This document shows positions 26,342 to 35,040 of a DNA stretch of 64,000 nt, in pieces. A model generated the notes under the pieces. That model was not told where the DNA came from. It did not search any database and worked only from the letters and a program-made list of their open reading frames with translations. Source of the stretch: Porphyrobacter sp. Its GTDB lineage: Bacteria > Pseudomonadota > Alphaproteobacteria > Sphingomonadales > Sphingomonadaceae. The position numbers and the translations under genes were made by a program. The stretch spans positions 124,001 through 188,000 of the forward strand of contig JAGIBN010000003.1 of NCBI GenBank assembly GCA_017744315.1, in the 5' to 3' direction. Each line of letters starts with the position of its first letter. Position 1 is the stretch's first letter.

Positions 26342-27639
26342 CGCCTCGACAGGGACGGCCCATCGGGGCCGGACGCTCGCGATCGCTCGCGCGGGGACTG
26401 GCCGTAGGCGCTGCCTTGCTCCTCGCCCCGTCCGCGGCGCTTGGCGCCGGCACCGGGTTCAACCTCGACGGCAAGCGCATCGACGCTGAGCTCCGGGATA
26501 TGGTCGAGAGCGGCCGTGTCGCCGGGGCCGAGGTGCTGGTGTGGAAGGACGGGCGAGAGGTCCACTACGGCAACGCCGGCCTCTCTGATCTGGAAGCCCG
26601 GCGTCCGTTCACCCGTGACACGCTGGTGCAGATATTCTCGATGACCAAGCCGGTCACCGGCGTCGCGCTGATGCAGCTGTGGGAGCAGGGTAGGTTCGGC
26701 CTCGACGATCCACTCGATCGTTATCTGCCGCAGTTCGCCAAGGTCCAGGTCTACGACGCGAGCCTGCCCGATGGCGCACCCAAGTTGCGCGCGCCGAGCC
26801 GGCCGATCACGATCCGCGACGTGCTTCGCCAGACCGCGGGCTTCACCTACGGCGATGCCAAGCACCCGACCGATGTCATCTGGACCGCGCTCCAGCCGCT
26901 ATCACCCAACCACACCCTGGCCGAGTTCGCCGAACTCATGCCCAAGGTGCCGCTGCTCTACGATCCCGGCACCCACTGGCATTACAGCGCGGCAGTCGAT
27001 GTCCAGGCGCGGCTGGTCGAGGTGCTGTCGGGCCAGCCGTTCGACGAATATGTGACGGCCCATATCTTCGCCCCGCTCGGGATGACCCAGTCATGCTGGA
27101 AGTGCAGCCCGGACAAGATCTCCCGGCTCGCAGCGATCTACAACACCGGGCAGGACGGCAAGCTCGAGCGGATGGCGCGGGAGACCTGGCTCGAGCCGAA
27201 TTTCGCGGGGAAGCCGATGACCATGGGCGGGTCGGGCATCGTCACCACGATCGACGACTACATGCGTTTCGCCCGTATGCTCCTCAACGACGGTGAGCTC
27301 GACGGTGCACGCATCCTGCAGCCCGCCACCGTGCGCCTGATCTCGACCGACCAGCTCGATCCACGGATTGGGGACAAGGACCGCCTGTGGCTGCCGAGCA
27401 AGGGTTCGGGCGGTTTCGGCTTCGATGTCTTCGTCCGCACCCGCCCGCCCCAGACACAGCAGGAGAACCGCGGCGCGGTGGGCGAGTTCTTCTGGGACGG
27501 CTATCCCTCGATGCTGTTCTGGGTCGATCCGCTGAACGACATGGCTGTCGTGTTCGCGACGCAGAAGATTCCGTTCGACGGAACTCTGCATCACGACATC
27601 CGCGATGCCATTTATGGCGCGGGGTACACCGGCCAGTGA
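26338..27639 (+). CDS. Serine hydrolase of the beta-lactamase / EstB family
   Basis: A 433-residue penicillin-binding-protein-fold serine hydrolase. An N-terminal signal region (about residues 15-37, ALGAGTG) suggests export. The active-site SxxK is SMTK (Ser101, Lys104), and the second motif reads YSA (Tyr216) rather than YxN, as in esterases of this family. No KTG triad is obvious; the GEFFWDG region lies at the equivalent place. This favours an esterase or transesterase over a true beta-lactamase. The GTG start at 26338 overlaps the stop of the dienelactone-hydrolase-like gene, so the three genes form an exported hydrolase operon. Confidence 0.88.
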   Translation: MTPRQGRPIGAGRSRSLARGLAVGAALLLAPSAALGAGTGFNLDGKRIDAELRDMVESGRVAGAEVLVWKDGREVHYGNAGLSDLEARRPFTRDTLVQIFSMTKPVTGVALMQLWEQGRFGLDDPLDRYLPQFAKVQVYDASLPDGAPKLRAPSRPITIRDVLRQTAGFTYGDAKHPTDVIWTALQPLSPNHTLAEFAELMPKVPLLYDPGTHWHYSAAVDVQARLVEVLSGQPFDEYVTAHIFAPLGMTQSCWKCSPDKISRLAAIYNTGQDGKLERMARETWLEPNFAGKPMTMGGSGIVTTIDDYMRFARMLLNDGELDGARILQPATVRLISTDQLDPRIGDKDRLWLPSKGSGGFGFDVFVRTRPPQTQQENRGAVGEFFWDGYPSMLFWVDPLNDMAVVFATQKIPFDGTLHHDIRDAIYGAGYTGQ

Positions 27640-27892
27640 TCCGACTCGGCCGCGACTCGGATGCCGAGTCGCGAGGCGAGGGATGCCTCAGACCCTCCCA
27701 GACCGACTAACAAAAATTGCTTCTGGCAATCGGCGAGCCCTGATTACAGCTGAAACCATTGGATTATTAAGTTTCGACCCATGTAAATTACGCCATATTA
27801 TCAAAAGTTACTGGATCATTTTGCGAAACAGAGTCTTAATGCTCTTGCGACCCAAAGGGCTCGAAGCAGCGATGCGACGGGTTCTACTCGTC

Positions 27893-27923
27893 AGGGCGGC
27901 TCTTGAGGGGTCGCCCTTTTTTT
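27893..27923 (+). terminator. Rho-independent terminator with seven Ts
   Basis: AGGGCG (27893-27898) and CGCCCT (27912-27917) form a GC stem followed by a run of seven Ts ending at 27923. This is the clearest intrinsic terminator in the window. It lies about 250 bp after the serine hydrolase stop. Confidence 0.8.
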
Positions 27924-27942
27924 AGGGCGATTGCGGCGGAAG

Positions 27943-27966
27943 CGGCGCCCCCCGAAGAGGGCGCCG
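27943..27966 (-). terminator. Hairpin after the 1041-residue TonB receptor gene
   Basis: CGGCGCC (27943-27949) pairs with GGCGCCG (27960-27966), seven bases after the minus-strand stop. It probably ends the receptor transcript. Confidence 0.55.
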
Positions 27967-27972
27967 TCCCAA

Positions 27973-30900
27973 TCAGAAATTGACCCGCGCGCCGAAACGG
28001 AACGTCCGGCCGAAGGTGTCGAAGTAGACCGGGTTGGTCGGGAAGCCATTGCCGCCCGGCGCGATCACCGGATCGTTGTCGAACAGATTGTTCAGCGATG
28101 CGAACACCTGGACTTCCTTGGTCACGTCGTACGAACCCGACAGGTTGATGTAGATCGCATCGTCGACGCTGTTGTCGTTGATGCTGTTGGGGTCGGTCGT
28201 GGAGTATCCCGGATCACCCGGCTCGACCGGCGCGCCGCCGCTGGCCGTGACCGTGAGGTACCGTCCCCCACCGACATAACGTGCCTGGATGGTGCCAGTG
28301 AACGGTCCCTGGTTGTACGTCACGAAGGCATTGCCCTGCCATTTCGGCGCCGTGTTGAAACTGCCGAACGCGGCGGTGGGACCCGACTGGCCTGCGTAGT
28401 TCGTGGGCGGAAGGGGTTCGTTGGTCGTCGGATTTTTCAGGCCGGTGTCGAACAACTGATCGTAGAGGTACGATGCCAGCATGCGCACCGACAGCGATCC
28501 GCTTCCGAGCGAGGTATTGTATTGTGCCTCGAAATCGATGCCGCGGGTGGTGAAGCCCTGCAAGTTGGCTGCAAGGTTATCGATCGTGAGGATATTCGCC
28601 ATTGGGAAAGCCGGATCGAAACCCGGGTCGCCCGGTCCCGAGAACGTCAAGAGGTCGCAAAACGTCTGGTTCCCTTGAAAGCAGCCATTGATGATGTTTT
28701 GCGAACCGATACCGAACGGCGGACCGACGATCGCGTCCTTGATCTTGATTTGATACCAGTCGGCCGAGAAGCGGAAGCCGCGCAGGGCGCCTTCTGGCGA
28801 CAGCACTAGGCCGAGCGTGAGCGTGTCGGCCTTCTCGGGCAGCAGGTTGACGTCGCCGCCGCTATCGATGTTAGCCTCATCGTTCGTGGGCGCGCCAAGT
28901 GGACGCCAAGGGTTGTTGACCGTGCCGAACGGTCCGCCCACCGTCGTCGCGTAAGTCTGGAACAACTCGCGGAACTGCGGGGCGCGAACGTCGCGCGAAC
29001 GGGTACCGCGCAATCGCAGCCAATCCGTGACGTCCCAGATTCCACTCAGCTTCCAGGTGACGAAATCGCGGCTGGCCGACTGGCCGTCGTTGGCGCCGAG
29101 CGTGCCGGTGCTCTTGTTGTGCGTCAGGCGCACGGCACCGTCGACCTCGAGGTATTTGCCGACGGGCGAGTCCCGGAAGACCGGTACGTTCACTTCGGTA
29201 TAGCCTTCGAGGACTTCGGTCTTGCCGCCGTAATCGAGGCCGTAGCTGAGCGTGTAGCCCGAGTACCACGGTTGGTTATCCAGGTCGTGAGTAACCGTCC
29301 CGCTTTCGGTGCGCCACTCGACACCGCCGGCGAGCTTGACCGTACCCGCGCCGAAGCCTTCGAACAGATCGCCCCGCATGTTGAGCGCGGCCACGTCCTG
29401 CTTCTGGGTCGAGAACTCGACCAGTGTCCGGAACGCATAGTCGATCGCCGCCTGATCGGCATTGGCCGCGCCAAACAGATTGAGCGGCACGCAGGGGCCC
29501 GAGGCTGCGGCCAGCGCAAGATCGGCTGAGGTGTAAGGCAGGCCGGTGTTGGGATTGATGTGCCCTGGCACGTCGATACCGCAAGCGATCCCGCCGGGCG
29601 TATTGACCGCGTCGAGCGAGAAGCGGAGCAGCGGGTCGACCACGTTGTGGTACAAATGCTGGTCGTTCTTATTCTGGCCGTGCGAGTAGTAGGCGTCCCA
29701 GCTCCAGCTGCCGCCGAAATCCCCGTCGAGCGCGGCAACCAGGCGCCAGGTTTCGTTGTTGGTTTCGTTCTCCGCGGTCTGCAGGTTGTTCATGTTGCGG
29801 CCGAGGAACGCCCCGTCCGGCCCCAAAGTGGCCGCCACGCTAGCCGGCAGGAACGCGTTGTCCGGAGCGATGTGGTAACCCACGAGCGCTCCTCCCCCGA
29901 CATCGAAGGCGTAGGGCCCGATGGCGCCGGTCGCGACCGGGTTGTTGGCCTCGCTGCGGGCGTATGACCCTTCGAGCGATGCTGTGATCGACGACCCGAC
30001 TTCATACTCCACGCGGGCGAGAGTGCTGAGCTTCTGGACCGCCACGCGCATCGTGGTTGCGTCGTAAGCGCCTACGGACAGATCGTCCCCACCCTGGCGG
30101 AACCCGAAGATGCCCGCGCCGGCTGAGTAGAGCCCGGGATCGAACGGAACGGTCGAGGTGCCGTCCGGGTTGAACTGGACCGCCGGCCCAGTGGCGGCGG
30201 GCGCGTAGATGCACACGCCGACAAAGGCGACGCAAGGTATGAGCACGCCGGTCGAGCTGGTGTAGGCCGGGCTCGCGTTGGGGCCGATGATGTAGTGCGG
30301 CTGACCATTCGTGGGGTGGTCGGTGTTGGTGAACATCGCATAGTTCTGCGAGCACCAGTCGCGTTCTTCGGAGCAGTTGCCGATCGCCGACGTGTCCTGA
30401 TACTCGGCGCCCACGATGAAGTGCCCGCGGCCGTCGGCAAAGGCGGTACCATAGGCGCCGGTGATGTGGAAATCGTCGCCGTCGCCATGAGTGGTGATGG
30501 TGTAGTCGGCCTGAGCCTTGATCCCTTCGAGCTCCTTGTCGAGGATCACGTTCACGACACCGGCGATCGCGTCGGAACCGTAGACCGCTGAGGCGCCGCC
30601 GGTGACGGTATCCACCCGGCTCACCAGCATCGATGGCACGAGCGTGATGTCGACGCCGCCACCCGTGGTGGTCGGCACGACGCGCCGCGTGTCGATCAGC
30701 GTCAGCGTGCGCGTGCCGAAGAAGGGATTGAGACCGCGCAGGTTCACCAGCTGCGCGCCGACGTTGAAGTTGCCGAGGCCGACGTTGTTGGCGGCAAAGA
30801 AGTTGGAGTTCTGCGGCAACTGCGACACCACTTCGGCGACGTTGTTGAGCCCCAGCGCCTGGATATCTTCCGCGTTCAGCACGGTGACCGGGTTCGGCGT

Positions 30901-31098
30901 TTCGAAGGTGCTGCGGCTCACGCGCGAGCCGGTGACCACGATCTGATTGTCGCCTTCTGCCGCGGCAGGAGCCGGAGTGGAGGGAGCCTGGTCTTGCGCC
31001 AACGCGGTGGCGGACCAACCTGCTGCAAGACCAATGGTGAGCGTAATTCGGCTGAGCTCGCGGCACAGGATCGTGCCGCGGTGTCTGTAGACCCGCAT
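27973..31098 (-). CDS. Large TonB-dependent outer-membrane receptor
   Basis: A 1041-residue TonB-dependent receptor of the long type common in sphingomonads and caulobacters. The signal region ends at about residue 34 (SATALAQ). A TonB-box-like NQIVVTGSRVSRSTFETPNPVTVL precedes the plug, which contains LRGLNPFFGTRTLTLIDTRRVV and TGGASAVYGSDAIAGVVN. The barrel ends FRFGARVNF with terminal Phe. Many receptors with this QIVVTGSR/NVAEVVSQLPQ layout handle oligosaccharides, peptides or other organic nutrients rather than iron. The neighbouring two-lobed lipoprotein (31388) may be functionally linked. The recurrent operator was not found upstream. The start has GGGGAGGGAAG upstream. Confidence 0.92.
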   Translation of the reverse strand: MRVYRHRGTILCRELSRITLTIGLAAGWSATALAQDQAPSTPAPAAAEGDNQIVVTGSRVSRSTFETPNPVTVLNAEDIQALGLNNVAEVVSQLPQNSNFFAANNVGLGNFNVGAQLVNLRGLNPFFGTRTLTLIDTRRVVPTTTGGGVDITLVPSMLVSRVDTVTGGASAVYGSDAIAGVVNVILDKELEGIKAQADYTITTHGDGDDFHITGAYGTAFADGRGHFIVGAEYQDTSAIGNCSEERDWCSQNYAMFTNTDHPTNGQPHYIIGPNASPAYTSSTGVLIPCVAFVGVCIYAPAATGPAVQFNPDGTSTVPFDPGLYSAGAGIFGFRQGGDDLSVGAYDATTMRVAVQKLSTLARVEYEVGSSITASLEGSYARSEANNPVATGAIGPYAFDVGGGALVGYHIAPDNAFLPASVAATLGPDGAFLGRNMNNLQTAENETNNETWRLVAALDGDFGGSWSWDAYYSHGQNKNDQHLYHNVVDPLLRFSLDAVNTPGGIACGIDVPGHINPNTGLPYTSADLALAAASGPCVPLNLFGAANADQAAIDYAFRTLVEFSTQKQDVAALNMRGDLFEGFGAGTVKLAGGVEWRTESGTVTHDLDNQPWYSGYTLSYGLDYGGKTEVLEGYTEVNVPVFRDSPVGKYLEVDGAVRLTHNKSTGTLGANDGQSASRDFVTWKLSGIWDVTDWLRLRGTRSRDVRAPQFRELFQTYATTVGGPFGTVNNPWRPLGAPTNDEANIDSGGDVNLLPEKADTLTLGLVLSPEGALRGFRFSADWYQIKIKDAIVGPPFGIGSQNIINGCFQGNQTFCDLLTFSGPGDPGFDPAFPMANILTIDNLAANLQGFTTRGIDFEAQYNTSLGSGSLSVRMLASYLYDQLFDTGLKNPTTNEPLPPTNYAGQSGPTAAFGSFNTAPKWQGNAFVTYNQGPFTGTIQARYVGGGRYLTVTASGGAPVEPGDPGYSTTDPNSINDNSVDDAIYINLSGSYDVTKEVQVFASLNNLFDNDPVIAPGGNGFPTNPVYFDTFGRTFRFGARVNF

Positions 31099-31387
31099 GT
31101 CTTCCCTCCCCTAAACCACCCATTTTTTGGGCGAATCTTAGCGGCCTTCTTCCGCGGCTACTTCCGGATCGAAGACGTTCCGGGCCGCCGCGGGGGCGTG
31201 TCTTTGGGTAGAATAATGCCTTAACTGCGTTCAATTTCAATAGGTGTTTGGAAACAGGGCTCTACGCGGTCCTACATTGAGTAATGTTGGCACCCAGTGC
31301 AAAACGCACTCTGCATTCGATCACGATCGAGAGTGAGGTAGAAGCTCGGTCGGCGTCGCATTTAGACAGCGCAGCGGGCGCCCTGCA

Positions 31388-33325
31388 TCAGCGCTTTCCG
31401 CCCGCGGCGCCCACTATGACTTGGTCGAGTCCGTCGACAACTCCTGACAGTGCGAACGTGAATCCGGCCTCCTCAGCCGCCGGGCCGAAAAACGCTCCAT
31501 CAAAAGTTCCGGTCAGCGGATTGCCATTGCCGGTCAGAGTGCCGGAAAAGAAGGGTGTTCCGGATGTGATCGTGCCGGTGCCACTTGCCCTGTAAAACGT
31601 CATTAGAGAGGCGCCGTCGAAGTCATAGATCGAGAGGGAATTGTCGATCGCGCCGCTAGCGAAATCGACCGTCAATTTCGCCATCACATCCGGCTGCTTA
31701 CCGAAGCCTCTCAACGTGGAAGCGAAGCCCTGAGCATTATACACAGCAGTGCCGAGATGCGGCACGTCCGCGCTAGGTGTCGGAATGCCGAACAGGAGGG
31801 CTGTCGTCTTGTGATCTGCCGTGGCAGCATCGTTCTCGTAGACAAAAGCAAAGCTAAGATAGTGCAACTGCAGGAACGAATTGTTGGTGCCGGTTCCGGT
31901 CTGCAGGTTGTTGAGCAACACCAACCGATCGTCATCTCCATTGCTCAGGGACACGAGCCGCGTGTTGGGATCAGGTGACGGTGACAGATCGGGCAAAGTG
32001 AAGGCCGACGTCGTGCCGCCGAGGTTCACTGTGTAGACGCCATTGGCATAGTCGGGCGTCACGGTGATGGTGCGCGCGTCGGAGAAAGGCTCAGTCCCAG
32101 TCGCGCCTAACGCGATCCCCCCAGAAAGGGTTGAGCCGGTATGGCTCGTGGTGGCAGCAACAGTCTCGAAGGTCTGCGCGGAAGCCAGCGGGAACGTACT
32201 TCCGGCCGGAGCCGGCGGCGGCGGCGGTGGCGGCGGCGGCGGTGGTGGTGGCGTGGGGGAGGTATCCTTACCGCCAACCACTACGCCCCCGCCGATGGCC
32301 GATAAGTCGGGCTTGTTGATCCCGAATGTATAGCCGAATTCGTCCGCGTCAGGGCCGAAGAAACTACCCAGTATTGAGCCTTCATATCCGGCGGTGGAGC
32401 TTGTCCAGGTGCCACGGAAGGCGTTCTCGCCGCTCGTCAGTGTGGCGGCCCCGCCAAATGAACCCAGATCGATCGGGCTACCGTTCGTGTTGTTGACCCC
32501 GTTAAGAAGCAGCGTTGTCGTTATGCCGCCCGTACCGAAATCGGCAAGAAGGGTCGCCGTCCCCTTCAAATCGTAGACCCCCGACATATCGTATACTTTA
32601 CCCTCGGCGATCCCGGCGTAGCTCGCCGTGCCGGTGCGAGGGATATCGGACTTCGAAGTCGGAATGCCGAAATAGAAGAAGGTGTCGAACTGGTGCTGAT
32701 CCTCTACGTTGGTAGCGGGATCTGAGCGGCCAACCGAGGAAACATACCAAATCCCATAGCTGACGTAGGTCAGCTCAAAGTTAGGGAAGCGGCTATTCGT
32801 CTCTCCCGGCAGCATGTATTGCAGACGGCGCCCGACTTCGACGGTGTTGAGGCCCCATCCCTTGTATCCGTCGCCGATGGTCTGGGAGCTATCGGAAAAT
32901 GAGAAGCCGCCAGCGAGCGTGTCGTAAGTGGTGTAAGTTCCGGTAGTCGGATCGACATAGAGTTTGAGCCCACCGGGCAAACCGTATGTGCGATTGGCCG
33001 AGCTCAGCCAGCCCGTTGAATAGTTGCCATCGAGCTCCATCGAGCCAGTGAGAAAGCCCTGCGGCGACTGCATAGCAGCTTTCAGAGTGCCGGACGATGC
33101 CTGAGGGATAACCGCCGGAGGCGACGGCCGTTGCAGGATAAAGGCTGAGGGAGTCGGCGTCGGCGTCGGAGAAGGCGTTGGCGCCGGTGTAGGGACTGGT
33201 GTGGGTGTGGGTGTGGGTGTGGGTGTGGGAACTGGAGCCGGCGCGCTGGCTACACCCCCGCCGCCACCACAACCGGCAAGCATGACGCAGCCAGCCAATA
33301 GGATCGAAATCCGTGCCATTTCCAT
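31388..33325 (-). CDS. Two-lobed surface lipoprotein with TbpB-like beta-barrel repeats
   Basis: A 645-residue lipoprotein. The signal ends in VMLAGC (Cys19), followed by Gly and a long Pro-Thr stalk. Two homologous beta-rich lobes are joined by a run of 13 prolines. Each lobe closes with the same signature, GSFFGPDADEFGYTF in lobe 1 and GAFFGPAAEEAGFTF in lobe 2, the GxFFGPxAxExG motif of TbpB-like barrel domains. Both lobes also share an FGIPT segment. Transferrin-binding-protein-like lipoproteins are surface exposed and often partner TonB receptors; here the large receptor gene lies next to it. The ligand is unknown. Base composition is less GC-rich than its neighbours. Confidence 0.75.
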   Translation of the reverse strand: MEMARISILLAGCVMLAGCGGGGGVASAPAPVPTPTPTPTPTPVPTPAPTPSPTPTPTPSAFILQRPSPPAVIPQASSGTLKAAMQSPQGFLTGSMELDGNYSTGWLSSANRTYGLPGGLKLYVDPTTGTYTTYDTLAGGFSFSDSSQTIGDGYKGWGLNTVEVGRRLQYMLPGETNSRFPNFELTYVSYGIWYVSSVGRSDPATNVEDQHQFDTFFYFGIPTSKSDIPRTGTASYAGIAEGKVYDMSGVYDLKGTATLLADFGTGGITTTLLLNGVNNTNGSPIDLGSFGGAATLTSGENAFRGTWTSSTAGYEGSILGSFFGPDADEFGYTFGINKPDLSAIGGGVVVGGKDTSPTPPPPPPPPPPPPPAPAGSTFPLASAQTFETVAATTSHTGSTLSGGIALGATGTEPFSDARTITVTPDYANGVYTVNLGGTTSAFTLPDLSPSPDPNTRLVSLSNGDDDRLVLLNNLQTGTGTNNSFLQLHYLSFAFVYENDAATADHKTTALLFGIPTPSADVPHLGTAVYNAQGFASTLRGFGKQPDVMAKLTVDFASGAIDNSLSIYDFDGASLMTFYRASGTGTITSGTPFFSGTLTGNGNPLTGTFDGAFFGPAAEEAGFTFALSGVVDGLDQVIVGAAGGKR

Positions 33326-33529
33326 TAGATACCCCCCAAGAGGGCGGGTCTTGCGCGAAAAATGCCGATCGGGTCAATGCCGAATTTGCAGCAGCGTAGA
33401 AGGTGGTGAGCAAGCGCCCTTGCATCGTCAGTGTATTCGCCCGCGCTCGATTACAGGGCACTCCAGCCCTTCCCCCACAGCCCGCGCATCGGTAAGCGCC
33501 CCGCACGAAAACTGGGCTTCGGAGTACAC

Positions 33530-34213
33530 ATGCCTTTCGCGGTTTTCCGGCCGATGCTCGCAGGAGCGCGGTTGCCGGATCGTCTCATCGCCTGCGTCGG
33601 CGCGGTCATTTGCATCGCGTTGACGATCGTCGTCTGCGGCCAGTTGCCGATCGCACTCGAGAAGTTGCCGATCATCGTGGCCCCGCTCGGCGCCTCGGCC
33701 GTGCTGGTGTTCGCGGTCCCGGCGAGCCCATTGGCGCAACCGTGGTCGGTGGTCGGGGGGAACACGCTGTCGTCGCTGGTCGGGGTCTTCGCGTTCCAGG
33801 TGATTCCGGACCACACCCTCGCGGCAGGCGTGGCGGTGGGGCTGGCTATTCTGGCGATGACGCTATGCCGTTGCCTGCACCCTCCCGGAGGCGCAGCGGC
33901 GCTGACCGCAGTGATCGGCACGAGCGACATCCATGCCGCGGGTTATGCCTTCGCCTTTGCGCCGGTGGCGCTCAATTCGATCGCGCTGGTTTCGCTGGCG
34001 ATGTTCTTCCACCGCTTCTCGGGCCACAGCTACCCCCACATTCCGCTGCCGCCGGGAGATTCGTTGCAGGCCTCAGGCCTTCACCTGGAGGACATCGACA
34101 AGGCGCTGGCCGAACTCCCTGACCACTTCGATATCAGCCGCGAAGACCTCGACGTGCTGCTGACTCACGCCGAGCTTCACGCGATCGAGCGGCGTGGCAG
34201 TGGAAGGCCCTAG
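33530..34213 (+). CDS. HPP-family integral membrane protein
   Basis: A 227-residue membrane protein of the HPP family. Diagnostic motifs are present: IIVAPLGASAVLVFAVPASPLAQPWSVVGGN and the name-giving CRCLHPPGGAAALTAVIG. There are about four to five transmembrane helices and then a soluble C-terminal tail (HLEDIDKALAELPDHFDISREDLDVLLTHAE), which resembles the tail found in HPP proteins with CBS-type extensions but is truncated. Plant and cyanobacterial relatives have been linked to nitrite transport; the function here is unknown. The start ATG at 33530 has GGAG at good spacing; an upstream GTG is rejected. It diverges from the lipoprotein gene. Confidence 0.85.
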   Translation: MPFAVFRPMLAGARLPDRLIACVGAVICIALTIVVCGQLPIALEKLPIIVAPLGASAVLVFAVPASPLAQPWSVVGGNTLSSLVGVFAFQVIPDHTLAAGVAVGLAILAMTLCRCLHPPGGAAALTAVIGTSDIHAAGYAFAFAPVALNSIALVSLAMFFHRFSGHSYPHIPLPPGDSLQASGLHLEDIDKALAELPDHFDISREDLDVLLTHAELHAIERRGSGRP

Positions 34214-34229
34214 GGCCCGGTCACTTCGG

Positions 34230-35015
34230 CTAGTTGACGAAGTAACCGGCCACCTGCCAGCCAGAGCCTTCGCGGACGAGCACGACGGTTTCGGCCGCTC
34301 CGCTCTTGTTCGCGAAGTTCGTTTCGAAAACGACATGTTCGTATTCGCCTGCCGGGGCACCCGGCTGTGTGTCTGTCCTGGTTACACTCCGAAGTGTGCG
34401 TGAGGATACGGCCCCCAGCGCCTTCCGAAACGGCTGGATTATGGAATTCCACTGGGCGGCGGGCAGCTCGGATCTGAACAGGGTTCCGGTAGTGCGCCAG
34501 CTTTCATCCCAGCGCTCTTCGTCCAGCAACGCCACCCATTCGCGCGCGTGGCGGGTCTCGGCGGTCTCCGCGGAACTTACTGACGTAGTGGCAACGGGGA
34601 CTGCCTGAACCTGGGTAAGGCTCGCCTCGCCTCCCCGAAGCAGGGGCGAGAGCACGAGAGCGGCGATTATGAGCGACATGACAAGCATACCTCCACTGAG
34701 CCAGGCGAGGGATCGGCCCGCGCCTTGCCGGCGATCCGGCTGCTTGTCTTTGCGCACGTCAGGGTCCGTTTCGGCGACCCCGAATTGTTTGTCCGTCAAG
34801 GAATCGGGGGTGCCGCACTCAGCCTCGCCGAGCTGCCGAGCGGCCTCGCGGCTGCTCGAGACTCCCAGTTTCCTGCGGGCATCGCGCAGCCGCTCGTTAA
34901 CCGTGTGGACCGAAAGGCCGAGATCCCGCGCGATGGACTTCGCGTCGTGGCCGCGCAGGAGAAGGCGCAGGGTGTCCTTCTCGCGCTCGCTCAGGGTCTC
35001 GATTCCGGGGTTCAC
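34230..35015 (-). CDS. Membrane-tethered LuxR-type HTH protein with C-terminal DUF4019-like domain
   Basis: A protein of about 261 residues with unusual architecture. The N-terminus is a LuxR/GerE helix-turn-helix (LSEREKDTLRLLLRGHDAKSIARDLGLSVHTVNERLRDARRKLGVSSSREAAR). A charged linker and one transmembrane helix (about 20 residues beginning LAWLSGGMLVMSLIIAALVL) follow. The C-terminal domain (EWVALLDEERWDESWRTTGTLFRSELPAAQWNSII) has the DUF4019 signature and is predicted to face the periplasm. A one-component membrane-bound regulator is inferred. The start is uncertain: the GTG at 35015 with GGGAG upstream is preferred; GTGs at 35021 and 35066 are alternatives. It is downstream of the CmcJ-like gene and may share its operon. 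Confidence 0.75.
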   Translation of the reverse strand: MNPGIETLSEREKDTLRLLLRGHDAKSIARDLGLSVHTVNERLRDARRKLGVSSSREAARQLGEAECGTPDSLTDKQFGVAETDPDVRKDKQPDRRQGAGRSLAWLSGGMLVMSLIIAALVLSPLLRGGEASLTQVQAVPVATTSVSSAETAETRHAREWVALLDEERWDESWRTTGTLFRSELPAAQWNSIIQPFRKALGAVSSRTLRSVTRTDTQPGAPAGEYEHVVFETNFANKSGAAETVVLVREGSGWQVAGYFVN

Positions 35016-35040
35016 GCCCACGGCTCCCGCAGCCCTGTGT

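Larger units (their letters stand above)
27640..27972. other. 333-bp gene-free, AT-rich stretch with two terminators
   Basis: This gap between the serine hydrolase and the convergent TonB receptor is notably AT-rich from about 27710 to 27850, unlike its surroundings. It ends in a textbook plus-strand terminator (27893-27923) and a minus-strand hairpin (27943-27966). No convincing protein gene is seen: the one open frame (27683-27925) ends inside the terminator T-run. A small RNA or a long 3' untranslated region is possible. Confidence 0.5.

Noticed and set aside
27683..27925. An 80-codon frame in the AT-rich gap
   Set aside because: It uses rare TTA-type codons, has no recognisable family, and its stop lies inside the T-run of an intrinsic terminator.
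33180..33235. GTGTGGGTGTGGG run as a possible mobile or recombination repeat
   Set aside because: It simply encodes the Pro-Thr stalk of the lipoprotein on the minus strand.
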